From IMG/VR virus record IMGVR_UViG_3300005264_000083, positions 1-52,746 of that record: a stretch of DNA of 52,746 nt; one strand, 5' to 3'. This DNA comes from a virus. Under the pieces are notes generated by a model. It saw nothing but the letters and a program-made list of their open reading frames with translations. It ran no database searches and had not been told where the DNA came from. This document shows, piece by piece, positions 40,736-48,314 of this stretch (its first letter is position 1; each line of letters begins with the position of its first letter). A program made the translations under genes and the position numbers.

Positions 40736-40923
40736 TCTACTATCTCTCTAACAACCTTCTTTTCTATCTTTTCAACTTCTGTCCAAGTTTTCATAGTTGC
40801 TCCTTGACGACCATCTGGGTTTACAGACAATATAGATCCATCTGTGAAATATATAGTTAGGCATGTTTTCCCGTCTCCTAATATCTTATCTACAGTTTTT
40901 CCTTTAAAATCAATTAGTTTCAT
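40732..40923 (-). CDS. small hypothetical protein
   Basis: 63 aa, beta-rich (KTVDKILGDGKTCLTIYFTDGSILSV) followed by a helix (WTEVEKIEKKVV). Overlap with both neighbours by 4 bases. Unknown. Confidence 0.55.
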   Translation of the reverse strand: MKLIDFKGKTVDKILGDGKTCLTIYFTDGSILSVNPDGRQGATMKTWTEVEKIEKKVVREIVE

Positions 40924-41324
40924 ATTTTACTCCCTAGAGATCTTAGTGCAGCTAAACATATTGCACGAGATAAATTCTCACAAGTAACTGAATCCTTACC
41001 ACCAAGTACCCTATAACTAATTGTCCACATATTATTTTCATATGATATAACTGGACCAACTTTTTTAAGAAGATCTAATAATGGAATTGTGTCTTCTACA
41101 TCTCTGCTAAAATAAGGTACCCATTTAGTAGTTCCATCAGTTCTATCTTTTCCGTTTACATGACAAACAGGATGACCACCATATGCGTCAATTGCATAAA
41201 CCAATTTGTCATCTTTATAGAATCCCCAAACTTCATGATCAAAATGATCAAATGGCATAAGTCTCTTTTCAAACCCCATTACCTTTTCAGCTATTAACAT
41301 GTCTAACTTTCTGTTATCTTTCAT
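40920..41324 (-). CDS. phage 'ABA sandwich' domain protein
   Basis: 134 aa. LDMLIAEKVMGFEKR at the start, VPYFSRDVEDTIPLLDLL in the middle and WTISYRVLGG...LSRAICLAALRSLG at the end match the phage ABA-sandwich family (DUF2591-like), including the diagnostic 'ISRAICLAAL' helix. Function unknown; common in large dsDNA phages. Confidence 0.75.
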   Translation of the reverse strand: MKDNRKLDMLIAEKVMGFEKRLMPFDHFDHEVWGFYKDDKLVYAIDAYGGHPVCHVNGKDRTDGTTKWVPYFSRDVEDTIPLLDLLKKVGPVISYENNMWTISYRVLGGKDSVTCENLSRAICLAALRSLGSKI

Positions 41325-41333
41325 TTTTATCTC

Positions 41334-41465
41334 CTACCAAGAATAAACTTCCTTTTCAAAATACCATCTATCACAAATCTGCTTACCGTTTATATCTATC
41401 TTACACTTAGGAAATGAGATACAACCTGATAAGCTTAATAGGATTATACAAATTAAGAGTTTCAC
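41334..41465 (-). CDS. mini-lipoprotein (43 aa)
   Basis: GTG start at 41465 within a GTGA overlap. KLLICIILLSLSGC is a signal peptide with lipobox SLSGC; the mature part is only about 29 residues with two further Cys (FPKCKIDINGKQICDRWYF). One of several lipoprotein genes here. Confidence 0.6.
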   Translation of the reverse strand: MKLLICIILLSLSGCISFPKCKIDINGKQICDRWYFEKEVYSW

Positions 41466-41701
41466 AATATTATCTTCTTCTTTTTACTTTTATAATAGGC
41501 TTTGGCTACTTCTGGTTTCAATCTGATATAAGGAATATCATCTACTTTATTTTTTCTCCAATGAAGTATCAATCCTAATGCATTAGCTAATATAAACAAT
41601 AAGCTAGCAGACGCACCTATAAGTGAATCTATATTATTAATGAATAATAAGGTGGATGCTGTGATTAACATGTATCCTTGTAATGTTCTGTTTAGTTTCA
41701 T
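41462..41701 (-). CDS. small membrane protein
   Basis: 79 aa. One or two TM helices (MLITASTLLFINNIDSLIGASASLLFILAN region, residues 11-46) and a basic C-terminus. The upstream 48-bp gap carries a partial duplicate of the upstream gene's 3' end (AACAAGCCTA). Unknown. Confidence 0.55.
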   Translation of the reverse strand: MKLNRTLQGYMLITASTLLFINNIDSLIGASASLLFILANALGLILHWRKNKVDDIPYIRLKPEVAKAYYKSKKKKIIL

Positions 41702-41749
41702 AACCGTCCCTAATAGGCTTGTTAACCTATGGTTTCGCGCATAATAGTC

Positions 41750-41941
41750 CTATTTAGGCTTGTTCTTTCTCTTACGCCTTTCACAAGATTTTCTATCTAT
41801 ACACTCTAATTTCCAAGCCCCATGGTGTATTTTAGCTTCATTTTCTTCTGGTTTACGTTTAGATTGACAAATATCACATATATTAGGTTTACCCTCTCCT
41901 AACATTTTATTAATATTCACAATCATCCTCAGTTGGATCAC
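41750..41941 (-). CDS. Cys-rich mini-protein
   Basis: 63 aa from GTG 41941; other starts inside are possible and none has a clear SD. PNICDICQSKRKP and LECIDRKSCERRKRK form a likely zinc site. Basic C-terminus. Overlaps a lipoprotein gene by 32 bp. Confidence 0.5.
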   Translation of the reverse strand: MIQLRMIVNINKMLGEGKPNICDICQSKRKPEENEAKIHHGAWKLECIDRKSCERRKRKNKPK

Positions 41942-42059
41942 AAGCTAATTCTTCTAAATCCCAAATACTCAATTCTTCTTCTGGCATTATATAATAATGA
42001 TTAGTTGCACATCCGGTAAATAGGAGAATTGTTAGAATAGCTAATATTTTAATAATCAT
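41910..42059 (-). CDS. mini-lipoprotein (49 aa)
   Basis: MIIKILAILTILLFTGC: signal peptide with lipobox LFTGC (Cys 17), then a short acidic mature part (PEEELSIWDLEELACD). ATGA overlap with the upstream TM gene. Confidence 0.6.
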   Translation of the reverse strand: MIIKILAILTILLFTGCATNHYYIMPEEELSIWDLEELACDPTEDDCEY

Positions 42060-42406
42060 TGACCTCTCCTATAGGATTTCCTTAATAATTCCATAGCCTT
42101 ATTGTAATCTTTAGCTAATGCTTTAGACTGTTTTAGAAGCTCAGAATATTCTTTATGAGCCTTACTTACCATATCCTGCTCAAAAGGTCTCAAGACAGTA
42201 AAGACAAACACTGCCATTAGCGCTAAACTAATGCCAAAATAGATTACACCATTTCTCATCTCTTTCATATGGTCTTTCTTCTTAATCGGCTTAGCTGGTT
42301 CAGTATATATCTGGACAACTTCTCGTTTTAGTTCATCACCATTTTGAGTCTCTGTTAATCTTTGTTCAGCCAGTTGTTGGTTTACTTTCTTAATTGGATA
42401 CTTCAT
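42056..42406 (-). CDS. single-TM protein
   Basis: 116 aa. Cytoplasmic N-terminus (about 1-50), TM at about 54-72 (VIYFGISLALMAVFVFTVL), then a helical outer part (MVSKAHKEYSELLKQSKALAKDY). Type II membrane topology. Coupled with lipoprotein genes on both sides; role unknown. Confidence 0.6.
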   Translation of the reverse strand: MKYPIKKVNQQLAEQRLTETQNGDELKREVVQIYTEPAKPIKKKDHMKEMRNGVIYFGISLALMAVFVFTVLRPFEQDMVSKAHKEYSELLKQSKALAKDYNKAMELLRKSYRRGQ

Positions 42407-42581
42407 TATTCACCTCCACCATATCCACCAAGCAATAATGTCCAGAGATTTCTTTAGGGAGTAGTATCCTATAACATGTTTTACCTTTTGCTTTAGCTTT
42501 TAAATGAGCTTTTATCCAGGGATTCTTAGAATCACACGAGACTAGTACAAATAATGTACATAATAGAATAAATCCTTTCAT
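42390..42581 (-). CDS. small lipoprotein
   Basis: 63 aa. MKGFILLCTLFVLVSC with lipobox VLVSC (Cys 16), mature part basic with CYRILLPKEISGHYCLVD. SD GGAG. Overlaps the TM gene by 17 bp. Confidence 0.65.
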   Translation of the reverse strand: MKGFILLCTLFVLVSCDSKNPWIKAHLKAKAKGKTCYRILLPKEISGHYCLVDMVEVNNEVSN

Positions 42582-42623
42582 GACTTGCTCCAGGGTACGG
42601 GTTGATCAAAGCTGTTGAGCGGT

Positions 42624-42968
42624 TTATTTCATTAACCTATCTAATAACTCTTTATCTAATCTTTTATAAAATCTAAGTCTTTGTAATAATGAGAAATTCT
42701 TAATTCCATTAATATCAAATCCATATGGTCTATTTGAGACCCAAACTTTTATTCCAGAACCTGTGGCATTATGACTTCCAGCTTCAAAATCTTCTGCAGA
42801 GAATAACTTATCCATTAAATCGCTAAACTCTTTGTCAGTCATTCCTCCTTTGAAGAATTGAATAGGATTACATCCAGTAATTAACCCTCCAAAGAGGAAA
42901 AAGAAAATGACCATTATTAATAAAATAATCCCATCACAATCTCCTATAATTTTATATCCGATAGGCAA
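42624..42968 (-). CDS. membrane/lipoprotein-like protein
   Basis: 114 aa. Hydrophobic IILLIMVIFFFLFGGLITGC (residues about 14-33) could be a TM or a long signal peptide with an ITGC lipobox. The soluble remainder (TDKEFSDLMDKLFSAEDFEAG...) is helical. Overlaps the upstream gene by 25 bp. Confidence 0.6.
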   Translation of the reverse strand: MPIGYKIIGDCDGIILLIMVIFFFLFGGLITGCNPIQFFKGGMTDKEFSDLMDKLFSAEDFEAGSHNATGSGIKVWVSNRPYGFDINGIKNFSLLQRLRFYKRLDKELLDRLMK

Positions 42969-43141
42969 TTAATTATATCTTTACCAGTCGGATATGTTTT
43001 AAACTTCTGAGACCAGAATACAACAAATTGTCTAATCGTCTCATAGGTGTTTCTATCTGGATATTTCTTAACAAATATAGACTTAATAAATACGTTTTTG
43101 TCTAATGCTACTGTTGTTTTGTTTATTCTCACTTCATCCAT
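42944..43141 (-). CDS. small hypothetical protein
   Basis: 65 aa (MDEVRINKTTVALDKNVF...YETIRQFVVFWSQKFKTYP). A TATAAT (43157-43162) precedes it but with no -35. Unknown. Confidence 0.5.
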   Translation of the reverse strand: MDEVRINKTTVALDKNVFIKSIFVKKYPDRNTYETIRQFVVFWSQKFKTYPTGKDIINCLSDIKL

Positions 43142-43157
43142 CTAATACCCCTTGATA

Positions 43158-43379
43158 TTATAATACAAGATTCACCAATAATCCTATATTCTCTCCTCTT
43201 TTCCAAGGAGCACAATGAGCGAAGAATTCTACACCCTTTACGATATATATTTTCCCATCTATACTTACTTCTTGATCTCTTAAGTGTTTGAAATCATCAC
43301 ATTTTTTAGGATTCTTTACACAAAATACCAATCCACGGCCAGTTATTGTATGTTGTGACAATGATTTAAATTTATACAT
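43158..43379 (-). CDS. hypothetical phage protein
   Basis: 73 aa. GRGLVFCVKNPKKCDDFKHLRDQEVSIDG then YIVKGVEFFAHCAPWKRGENIGLLV: a small beta barrel pattern seen in many phages ('F.V.GVE.f......G..IGLLV'). Unknown function. Confidence 0.6.
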   Translation of the reverse strand: MYKFKSLSQHTITGRGLVFCVKNPKKCDDFKHLRDQEVSIDGKIYIVKGVEFFAHCAPWKRGENIGLLVNLVL

Positions 43380-43387
43380 ATTATCTC

Positions 43388-43684
43388 CTAATAATCATAA
43401 TCTTCAGGCTTTACGTTTGTTAATGCTACTATCTTTTCCATAAAACATTTAGGACAAATGTCTAATTCATATTTTTTACCAGATCCCCCATCTGGATAAT
43501 TATCTCCAAATGTATATTCTAGTTTTGTTTCTGTATCGAAGTAAGAAGAATTATGGTCGTCTTTATGAGGGTCATTTCTCCAGTCCTCATATTGTTCTCT
43601 TTCTTCTCCACATATATCACAAACTATCTTAGCTATTTGAGTTTCTTTATGTTTTGGAATTATTACTACTTTTAGTATTTTCAC
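43388..43684 (-). CDS. zinc-ribbon protein
   Basis: 98 aa. CDICGEEREQYEDW (about 22-35) and DICPKCFMEKI (about 78-88) make a four-Cys ribbon interrupted by an acidic His/Asp loop; resembles small phage/bacterial 'C..CG....' proteins. ATGA overlap upstream. Confidence 0.6.
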   Translation of the reverse strand: MKILKVVIIPKHKETQIAKIVCDICGEEREQYEDWRNDPHKDDHNSSYFDTETKLEYTFGDNYPDGGSGKKYELDICPKCFMEKIVALTNVKPEDYDY

Positions 43685-43893
43685 TTAATACCCCATTTCT
43701 TCATACTTTCTAGCACTGTTTTAGCATAATCCTCAGTCATACATCCTAATAAATATAATACAAGTTTCTCGGCTTTCTCGTCAATTCTCTTTCCGTCTAT
43801 ATGTACTTCCTTTTGAGGATCTTCTAGGTCAGTTGGATCCATAGCTCCAAATATGCTAATGGGTTTAACTCTATAGGTTATTTCTACTTTCAT
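43681..43893 (-). CDS. small hypothetical protein
   Basis: 70 aa. KVEITYRVKPISIFG strand, HIDGKRIDEKAEKLVLYLLGCM helix. Overlaps both neighbours by 4 bases. Unknown. Confidence 0.55.
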   Translation of the reverse strand: MKVEITYRVKPISIFGAMDPTDLEDPQKEVHIDGKRIDEKAEKLVLYLLGCMTEDYAKTVLESMKKWGIK

Positions 43894-44084
43894 TTCTCAT
43901 GCCCCTTAATAATATCCTTCATATCCTTAGATCTATCTGCCTTAGTTAAATCATAACTCACTTCATATCCACAACTACACCATTTGAGTTCTAGTTTGGT
44001 TCCTGGAAATAATGCTTCAACCTTACACTCTTTATGACAAGGCAAAAAGAATTTACCTTTCATCATTCCTACTCCAATAATCAT
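43890..44084 (-). CDS. small Cys-motif protein
   Basis: 64 aa. CHKECKVEALFPGTKLELKWCSCG is a likely zinc ribbon (C-x3-C and C-x-C). Start may be the internal MMKGKFFLPC rather than MIIGVG. Unknown. Confidence 0.5.
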   Translation of the reverse strand: MIIGVGMMKGKFFLPCHKECKVEALFPGTKLELKWCSCGYEVSYDLTKADRSKDMKDIIKGHEK

Positions 44085-44356
44085 TTGTCCTCCAATACTT
44101 TATTAACACACATATTAGCTATCTTTTCTAACTGATCAACACTGTCAACAGTAAAGAACGAATTGTCTACTAAACAAGTGCATAACTCTTTAGCGAACTC
44201 TTCATTCATATTCAAATCAGATTCATAGGTATTTGTACATACCTTAATTCTCTCTTGCTCTATATTCATCTGTCTAACTGTGTAGACTGTATATAAAGCA
44301 ATAAAGAATAATATTAGGAGTCCAATTACAGTTAAACCTCTTCTACCTTTGTCCAT
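44081..44356 (-). CDS. membrane-anchored Cys protein
   Basis: 91 aa. N-terminal TM (LTVIGLLILFFIALYTVYTV, 9-28) and a soluble helical part with four cysteines (VCTNTYESDL, KELCTCLVDN, ANMCVNKV) likely disulphide-bonded outside the inner membrane. Unknown. Confidence 0.6.
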   Translation of the reverse strand: MDKGRRGLTVIGLLILFFIALYTVYTVRQMNIEQERIKVCTNTYESDLNMNEEFAKELCTCLVDNSFFTVDSVDQLEKIANMCVNKVLEDK

Positions 44357-44594
44357 TTTTTACCTCATCTATTTTTAAATTGGCATAATTATCACACCAT
44401 TCCATTCTAAATGCTTGAATCTCTATCTTCTTACATATTTTACAATAACGCACACCATGATAGGATGGATTATTTCCTACCTTCCAACTGTGTGAGCATA
44501 AATGTTCAGGTTTTGGTATATAATCATATATAAAATCAAACACTACTGCTAATGTCAATATGGCAGGTATTGACCATAATAATAATTCTTCCAT
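44343..44594 (-). CDS. membrane-anchored zinc-ribbon protein
   Basis: 83 aa from ATG 44594 (MEELLLWSIPAIL), chosen for the AAAGGAG SD; an upstream ATG at 44612 lacks one. TM helix at 4-22, then CSHSWKVGNNP and RYCKICKKIEIQ forming a C-x2-H/C-x2-C ribbon. Unknown. Confidence 0.55.
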   Translation of the reverse strand: MEELLLWSIPAILTLAVVFDFIYDYIPKPEHLCSHSWKVGNNPSYHGVRYCKICKKIEIQAFRMEWCDNYANLKIDEVKNGQR

Positions 44595-44596
44595 AT

Positions 44597-44824
44597 TTAC
44601 TCCTTTGGGCAATCTATTTTTATATAATCATTAAACTTAGTGATATCTCTGGCCACTTTATAGCCATCCCCTTCCATGACTTTTGGATAAAGGTCTAAAT
44701 TTACTAAGTATTTTACTTTTCCCACTTTTAGTATTTTAAAATATATCTCATTTCTACTATTAGGATTAACTTCATCGTCAAACTCTTCTTTTTTATCATA
44801 ATCCTCTTTAGATTCAGGATCCAT
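44597..44824 (-). CDS. acidic hypothetical protein
   Basis: 75 aa from ATG 44824 (MDPESKEDYDKKEEF) with SD AGGAGG; a longer frame from 44866 is not preferred. Acidic N-terminus then RNEIYFKILKVGKVKYLVNLD. The YFKI-x-KVGK-x-KYL part resembles the soluble domain of the TM protein at 30004 (FRVGKRKYMLRD), perhaps a shared small beta domain. Confidence 0.55.
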   Translation of the reverse strand: MDPESKEDYDKKEEFDDEVNPNSRNEIYFKILKVGKVKYLVNLDLYPKVMEGDGYKVARDITKFNDYIKIDCPKE

Positions 44825-44933
44825 CACACAACCTCCTACATCTAAGTTTAAAGGTGTAGTTGGCATACCTAATCATTGATAGTGTATATAGACCTAGTGT
44901 GAAACCTCCCCGCATAGCTATTGTGTTAATCAT
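44814..44933 (-). CDS. possible 39-aa basic peptide
   Basis: MINTIAMRGGFTLGLYTLSM..., SD AAGGA 6 nt before ATG 44933. Amphipathic, Arg/Cys-rich end. It contains the SD of the next gene. Small and unique, so only tentatively coding. Confidence 0.35.
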   Translation of the reverse strand: MINTIAMRGGFTLGLYTLSMIRYANYTFKLRCRRLCDGS

Positions 44934-44983
44934 ATGTTTTCCTTAGTTAAATTATTTGTCTAATTAATCCCCAATAATATCAA

Positions 44984-45138
44984 CTATTTAAGTTCTTCTT
45001 CTAATTCCTTTATTATTGTCTTAAGTGTGTGTCCGGATTTGCTATCATTTGTGGATGTAGTTTCTCATTGTTTACTACCATTTCTAGTTGATTCTTTGCG
45101 ACACTTAGTTTCTTTGCTTGTAGTTCTTTAGGATGCAT
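44984..45138 (-). pseudogene. small helical ORF with probable frameshift
   Basis: From ATG 45138 (SD GGAGG) the frame reads MHPKELQAKKLSVAKNQLEM and stops at 45013. The other frame continues naturally as SGHTLKTIIKELEEELK to a stop at 44984. One-base indel near 45040 would join them into about 51 aa. No family known. Confidence 0.4.
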
Positions 45139-45541
45139 TTAGTACCTCCATTGCTGCTAGGAAGGCTATTCTTCCTGGACATATATATTCTAATTCTTTT
45201 GACTTGGCTTTAATATGAGCTATGAGATCTTGTTTGGTAGTTAGCTTAGATGCTTTACCTATATTGATTGCTTCATCCATAGTTATTTCTCTAGGTAGGA
45301 ATTCATCTATTATATCTACTTCTTTATTTGTTTTTAGAATGAAGTCTTCTGGAATACCTTTTATTTCTGTGGCTTTTTGTAGTTTCTTTTTATATGCTTG
45401 GATGACATCTATATCTTGTCTAGATTTTTTCTTTTTGGATTCTTCCTCTAGTTGGCTTTTCATCATACGTAGGACATCTCTACGGAAGGAGTTTTTGTCA
45501 CTCATGGCTTGTCTAATTTCACTGTTTAGTTTTTTTATCAT
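45128..45541 (-). CDS. YqeY/GatB-domain-like protein
   Basis: 137 aa. Begins KKLNSEIRQAMSDKNSFRRDVLRMMKSQLEEE and continues DVIQAYKKKLQKATEI and DIIDEFLPREITMDEAI: the YqeY pattern, a helical domain related to the C-terminus of GatB (Glu-tRNA(Gln) amidotransferase) and linked to tRNA. Length matches YqeY proteins (about 145 aa). Fits the tRNA/RNA theme here. TCATTT overlap with the upstream gene. Confidence 0.7.
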   Translation of the reverse strand: MIKKLNSEIRQAMSDKNSFRRDVLRMMKSQLEEESKKKKSRQDIDVIQAYKKKLQKATEIKGIPEDFILKTNKEVDIIDEFLPREITMDEAINIGKASKLTTKQDLIAHIKAKSKELEYICPGRIAFLAAMEVLNAS

Positions 45542-45987
45542 TTATTAACCATCCCATTTAGTTTAAGAATTCGTTTGGTTCTTCTATCTTTAATAGTACG
45601 CTTCTCTATACATATTTCAACTCCACGATGAGGTCCTTGATAATATATTTTTTCATCGGGTCTAGTCTCTATGTAGTTAGAATCATTACTCAATTTAGCT
45701 AATATCTTCTTTTCTATTTCTAATGAGTATGCCAATCTATCATATTTATCCTCTGGGAGATATACTGATTCTGTTGTTGGATTGTGTAAGAGTTGTTCAT
45801 ACTTGCTAAGTATTGTTGATTGAACTTCCCTCTCGTGTGCTAATACTTCATTATAGTTGTTTTTCTGCTTCTTAACATTCTTGGCTTCTTTATTCTTCTC
45901 CACTAGAGTAGTTATTTTATCCTTAGCCTTATTAAAATCATTTTTAAATTCGTCTAATAATTTCTTCATTTTACTTTTATCCTCCAT
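45538..45987 (-). CDS. hypothetical coiled-coil protein
   Basis: 149 aa. Residues 1-70 highly charged coil (LLDEFKNDFNKAKDKITTLVEKN), then a basic mixed part (YYQGPHRGVEICIEKRTIKDRRTKR). Unknown. Confidence 0.55.
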   Translation of the reverse strand: MEDKSKMKKLLDEFKNDFNKAKDKITTLVEKNKEAKNVKKQKNNYNEVLAHEREVQSTILSKYEQLLHNPTTESVYLPEDKYDRLAYSLEIEKKILAKLSNDSNYIETRPDEKIYYQGPHRGVEICIEKRTIKDRRTKRILKLNGMVNK

Positions 45988-46172
45988 ATCTCAAAGAATG
46001 GTCCATATCTCTTTGAAGGTTTTTGTATTCTCTGTAGTACTTCTAAATCTTCATATCTTTCTACGACTTTCATAGCTCCACCTATCCATTTAGCTCTACA
46101 CCAGAATGTCTTATCCTTAGCTTCTGCTTTATATATTTGTTTGGCTGGGACTAATAGTTCTTTCATTAGCAT
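45966..46172 (-). CDS. small hypothetical protein
   Basis: 68 aa (or 66 from the second ATG, 46166). KTFWCRAKWIGGAMKVVERYEDLEVLQRI...GPFFEIWRIKVK; mixed alpha/beta. SD AGGAGG. Unknown. Confidence 0.55.
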   Translation of the reverse strand: MLMKELLVPAKQIYKAEAKDKTFWCRAKWIGGAMKVVERYEDLEVLQRIQKPSKRYGPFFEIWRIKVK

Positions 46173-46465
46173 AAGTCCTCCTTTGTATGTATTTGATAAT
46201 CTTTGTTTAATTCTGTCTTTATATCAAATGATGGATCTATTAATTCTTCTACTTCTGAATAATCTGCGAAGTCTATTGATCCTGTAGACATTTCTAATAT
46301 TCCATATATATTTGTCCAATTGTTTTCACATACTGTAGGGTCATTCCAATTATCTCCACATGTAATTGATGTTCCCTCTGCTTCTACTATTAACTTAGCT
46401 ATTTCACCACTGGTTAATTCAACTTCTAATTCTCTATTAACATAAATATAATCTTTAATCACCAT
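46166..46465 (-). CDS. hypothetical protein next to truncated HNH
   Basis: 99 aa from ATG 46465 (MVIKDYIYVNRELEVEL), the natural start. A longer frame to 46510 reads HNH-coding bases in another frame. Its ATG lies inside the last codons of the HNH fragment (AAT-AAT-GGT-GAT-TAA), so the endonuclease appears to have landed exactly at this gene's start. Beta-rich N-terminus, acidic C-terminus; unknown role. Confidence 0.55.
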   Translation of the reverse strand: MVIKDYIYVNRELEVELTSGEIAKLIVEAEGTSITCGDNWNDPTVCENNWTNIYGILEMSTGSIDFADYSEVEELIDPSFDIKTELNKDYQIHTKEDLC

Positions 46466-46682
46466 TATTACATTTATCACATAATAATCCTCTAATTTTG
46501 CCTGTTTCATGACAATGATCTATACATAATTTCCTTTTTAAATTATCAGGAGATATTTTACATATTTTACACTTATTGCTCTGCTTTTTTAACATCTCAT
46601 TATAATCATCTAAAGTTATTCCATAACGTCTTTTAAATCTCTCGTTTCTTCGTCTATTTTGATAATCTTCACAATTTTTCAC
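46455..46682 (-). pseudogene. endonuclease VII-like HNH endonuclease fragment
   Basis: 75 aa from GTG 46682. NRRRNERFKRRYGITLDDYNEML, then NKCKICKISPDNLKRKLCIDHCHETGKIRGLLCDKCNNGD is the zinc-binding HNH core of phage recombination-endonuclease-VII homing enzymes. The usual extension after CNNG is missing, and the N-terminal zinc finger is fused to the preceding phosphoesterase in another frame. In its own frame the upstream bases read KKYYEKVKN, so deleting one A from the A7 run near 46715 would join both parts into one protein. Confidence 0.7.
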
Positions 46683-47505
46683 TTTTTCGTAATATTTTTT
46701 TACGAATCTCTTTTTTATTCGGTTGAGGTCTTTTTTTAAAACATTCTTTGCATATATGTTTATAAGTATTTTTATATTTGCTATAATAAAAATTCCTTAA
46801 GTGTTTTTCTTTTTGACACTTATTACATACTTTATAACTTGAAAATTTACTGATCTTAGTCATTTTTTTAGAATTAATAGAAAATATAATCGGATCATTA
46901 ATGGGCTCGTATTCTTCATTACAACAACTCGCGTTTATATATAAAATATCACCAATTCTTTTAGTCCCCCTCCCGTTGTGGATATGACCAAATACCATAG
47001 CCTTTAATTCTTTTAAGGTGTTAATTTTGTTAAGTAATATTCTATCTCCAAGATTCTCCCTATGTAAATCATCTAATATTCCATATGGAGGTCCGTGGGT
47101 GATTAATATATTGGTATCGCTTGGGATCATATCATAAATATATAATCTTTTTGAATCAGAATGATTAAATGCCCAATTACAGAATGGTTTTTGAGACGCG
47201 GTGCCCCATATTTTTATTCCATTTATTTTATACCCACTATCGTTTAAATATATTATACCCCTCTCTTTGCACATATCTGAACATAGTAATTCATTTTTTT
47301 CAAAACCCCAATCATGGTTTCCTGGGGTTAAAATTTTATAGGTGTGGGGTAATTTTTGATACCAGTCTAAAAATCTCTGTATATCTGATATTTCTCCTAC
47401 ATTAGATATATCCCCTGAACATATAACAATATCCCCATCTGGAACCCATATGTTGTCATGAAGACTGTGTGTATCCGAAATACATACAATTTTGAGTGTT
47501 TTCAT
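46669..47505 (-). CDS. metallophosphoesterase fused to a homing-endonuclease zinc finger
   Basis: 278 aa. Calcineurin-like motifs: SDTH (10-13), SGD (30-32), GNHD (62-65), THGPP (about 136-140) and GHIH (about 172-175), with GDIVICSGDISNVGE of the small MPPED-like class. Residues about 222-278 are unlike a phosphoesterase: KVCNKCQKEKHLRNFY-x9-HICKECFKKR is the N-terminal zinc finger of endonuclease-VII-type HNH enzymes. The frame ends where an A7 run shifts it out of the HNH frame. The N-terminal enzyme should remain functional; substrate unknown (2',3'-cyclic or 5' phosphates possible). Confidence 0.8.
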   Translation of the reverse strand: MKTLKIVCISDTHSLHDNIWVPDGDIVICSGDISNVGEISDIQRFLDWYQKLPHTYKILTPGNHDWGFEKNELLCSDMCKERGIIYLNDSGYKINGIKIWGTASQKPFCNWAFNHSDSKRLYIYDMIPSDTNILITHGPPYGILDDLHRENLGDRILLNKINTLKELKAMVFGHIHNGRGTKRIGDILYINASCCNEEYEPINDPIIFSINSKKMTKISKFSSYKVCNKCQKEKHLRNFYYSKYKNTYKHICKECFKKRPQPNKKEIRKKILRKSEKL

Positions 47506-48122
47506 TTATCTTCCTTATCCATAATTGATATTAATTCTCTTATTCCAACAGGCTTAAAATCCCATTGATCTACACCTACATTTATATTCTTCCCTCTCAC
47601 TTTCCAAGCTGTGTGAACATGCCCACAAAATGTCCAATTTTTATTAGCTCTCTTATATCTCTTCCATTCATTCTTTATTCTGCCAAATACTTGCCTCCAA
47701 GTTCTCTTTCTTCTTTTCATTTCTCTAACATATACTTTACATAATCTAAAGAATTCTATTGGAGCTCTTCTAGGTATATGATTTAGATATACTTGTCTCT
47801 TACCTACTTTAATAGTAGCATCACATACTACCGCTGAGAATCCGCAATTATAATAACTAGTTACTCCCCACTTATCATGATTTCCCAATACTAATATTTT
47901 AATTCCATTAAGGCTATTTATTAATTCTTTTAGATTTTCAAATCCATAAAATCCCATATCTCCCAAGAAATAAGTAATGTCATTCTTGTTGACCTTCTTA
48001 TTAAACTCTGTTACAATTTTCTTGTGCATTCCATCTGTGTTCTTGAATGGCCTATTACAATAATGCAAAATATTATCATGGAAGGAGTGCCAATCCGCCG
48101 TGAAGTATATATTCCTTTTCAA
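47502..48122 (-). CDS. metallophosphoesterase
   Basis: 206 aa. Motifs: FTADWHSFHDNIL (7-19), YFLGDMGFYG, VLGNHDKWG, LNHIPRRAP, CGHVHTAW, ending NVGVDQWDFKPVG. Calcineurin-like fold of the phage/bacterial type with D-x-H, GD, GNHD, H and GHVH ligands. ATGA overlap with the second phosphoesterase, which suggests a pair acting on the same pathway, plausibly nucleic-acid end healing next to RNA-ligase genes (inference). Confidence 0.85.
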   Translation of the reverse strand: MKRNIYFTADWHSFHDNILHYCNRPFKNTDGMHKKIVTEFNKKVNKNDITYFLGDMGFYGFENLKELINSLNGIKILVLGNHDKWGVTSYYNCGFSAVVCDATIKVGKRQVYLNHIPRRAPIEFFRLCKVYVREMKRRKRTWRQVFGRIKNEWKRYKRANKNWTFCGHVHTAWKVRGKNINVGVDQWDFKPVGIRELISIMDKEDK

Positions 48123-48125
48123 TTC

Positions 48126-48314
48126 TTATCTCCCCGCGAAATAATATATTCCACCTTCCTTAGTTATAGTAAATGTGAATTTCTCTTTTTCGCTTTTAAT
48201 GAAGATTACCTTTACTTCTTCATTAATTCCTGTTTCTTTTATTTCTACTTTCATTCCTTTATATGTATCGTATCCCTTGACAATTTCAATAGCTTCTTTT
48301 TGCTTATTCGTCAT
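48126..48314 (-). CDS. small hypothetical protein
   Basis: 62 aa, beta-rich with a helical N-terminus (NKQKEAIEIVKGYDTYKGMKV...EKEKFTFTITKEGGIYYFAGR). Overlaps the upstream gene by 11 bp. Unknown. Confidence 0.55.
   Translation of the reverse strand: MTNKQKEAIEIVKGYDTYKGMKVEIKETGINEEVKVIFIKSEKEKFTFTITKEGGIYYFAGR

Noticed and set aside
44867-45127. Possible tRNA or ncRNA in the 45-kb gap
   Set aside because: No cloverleaf or GTTC-type T-loop could be found; the stretch is better explained by two small ORFs.
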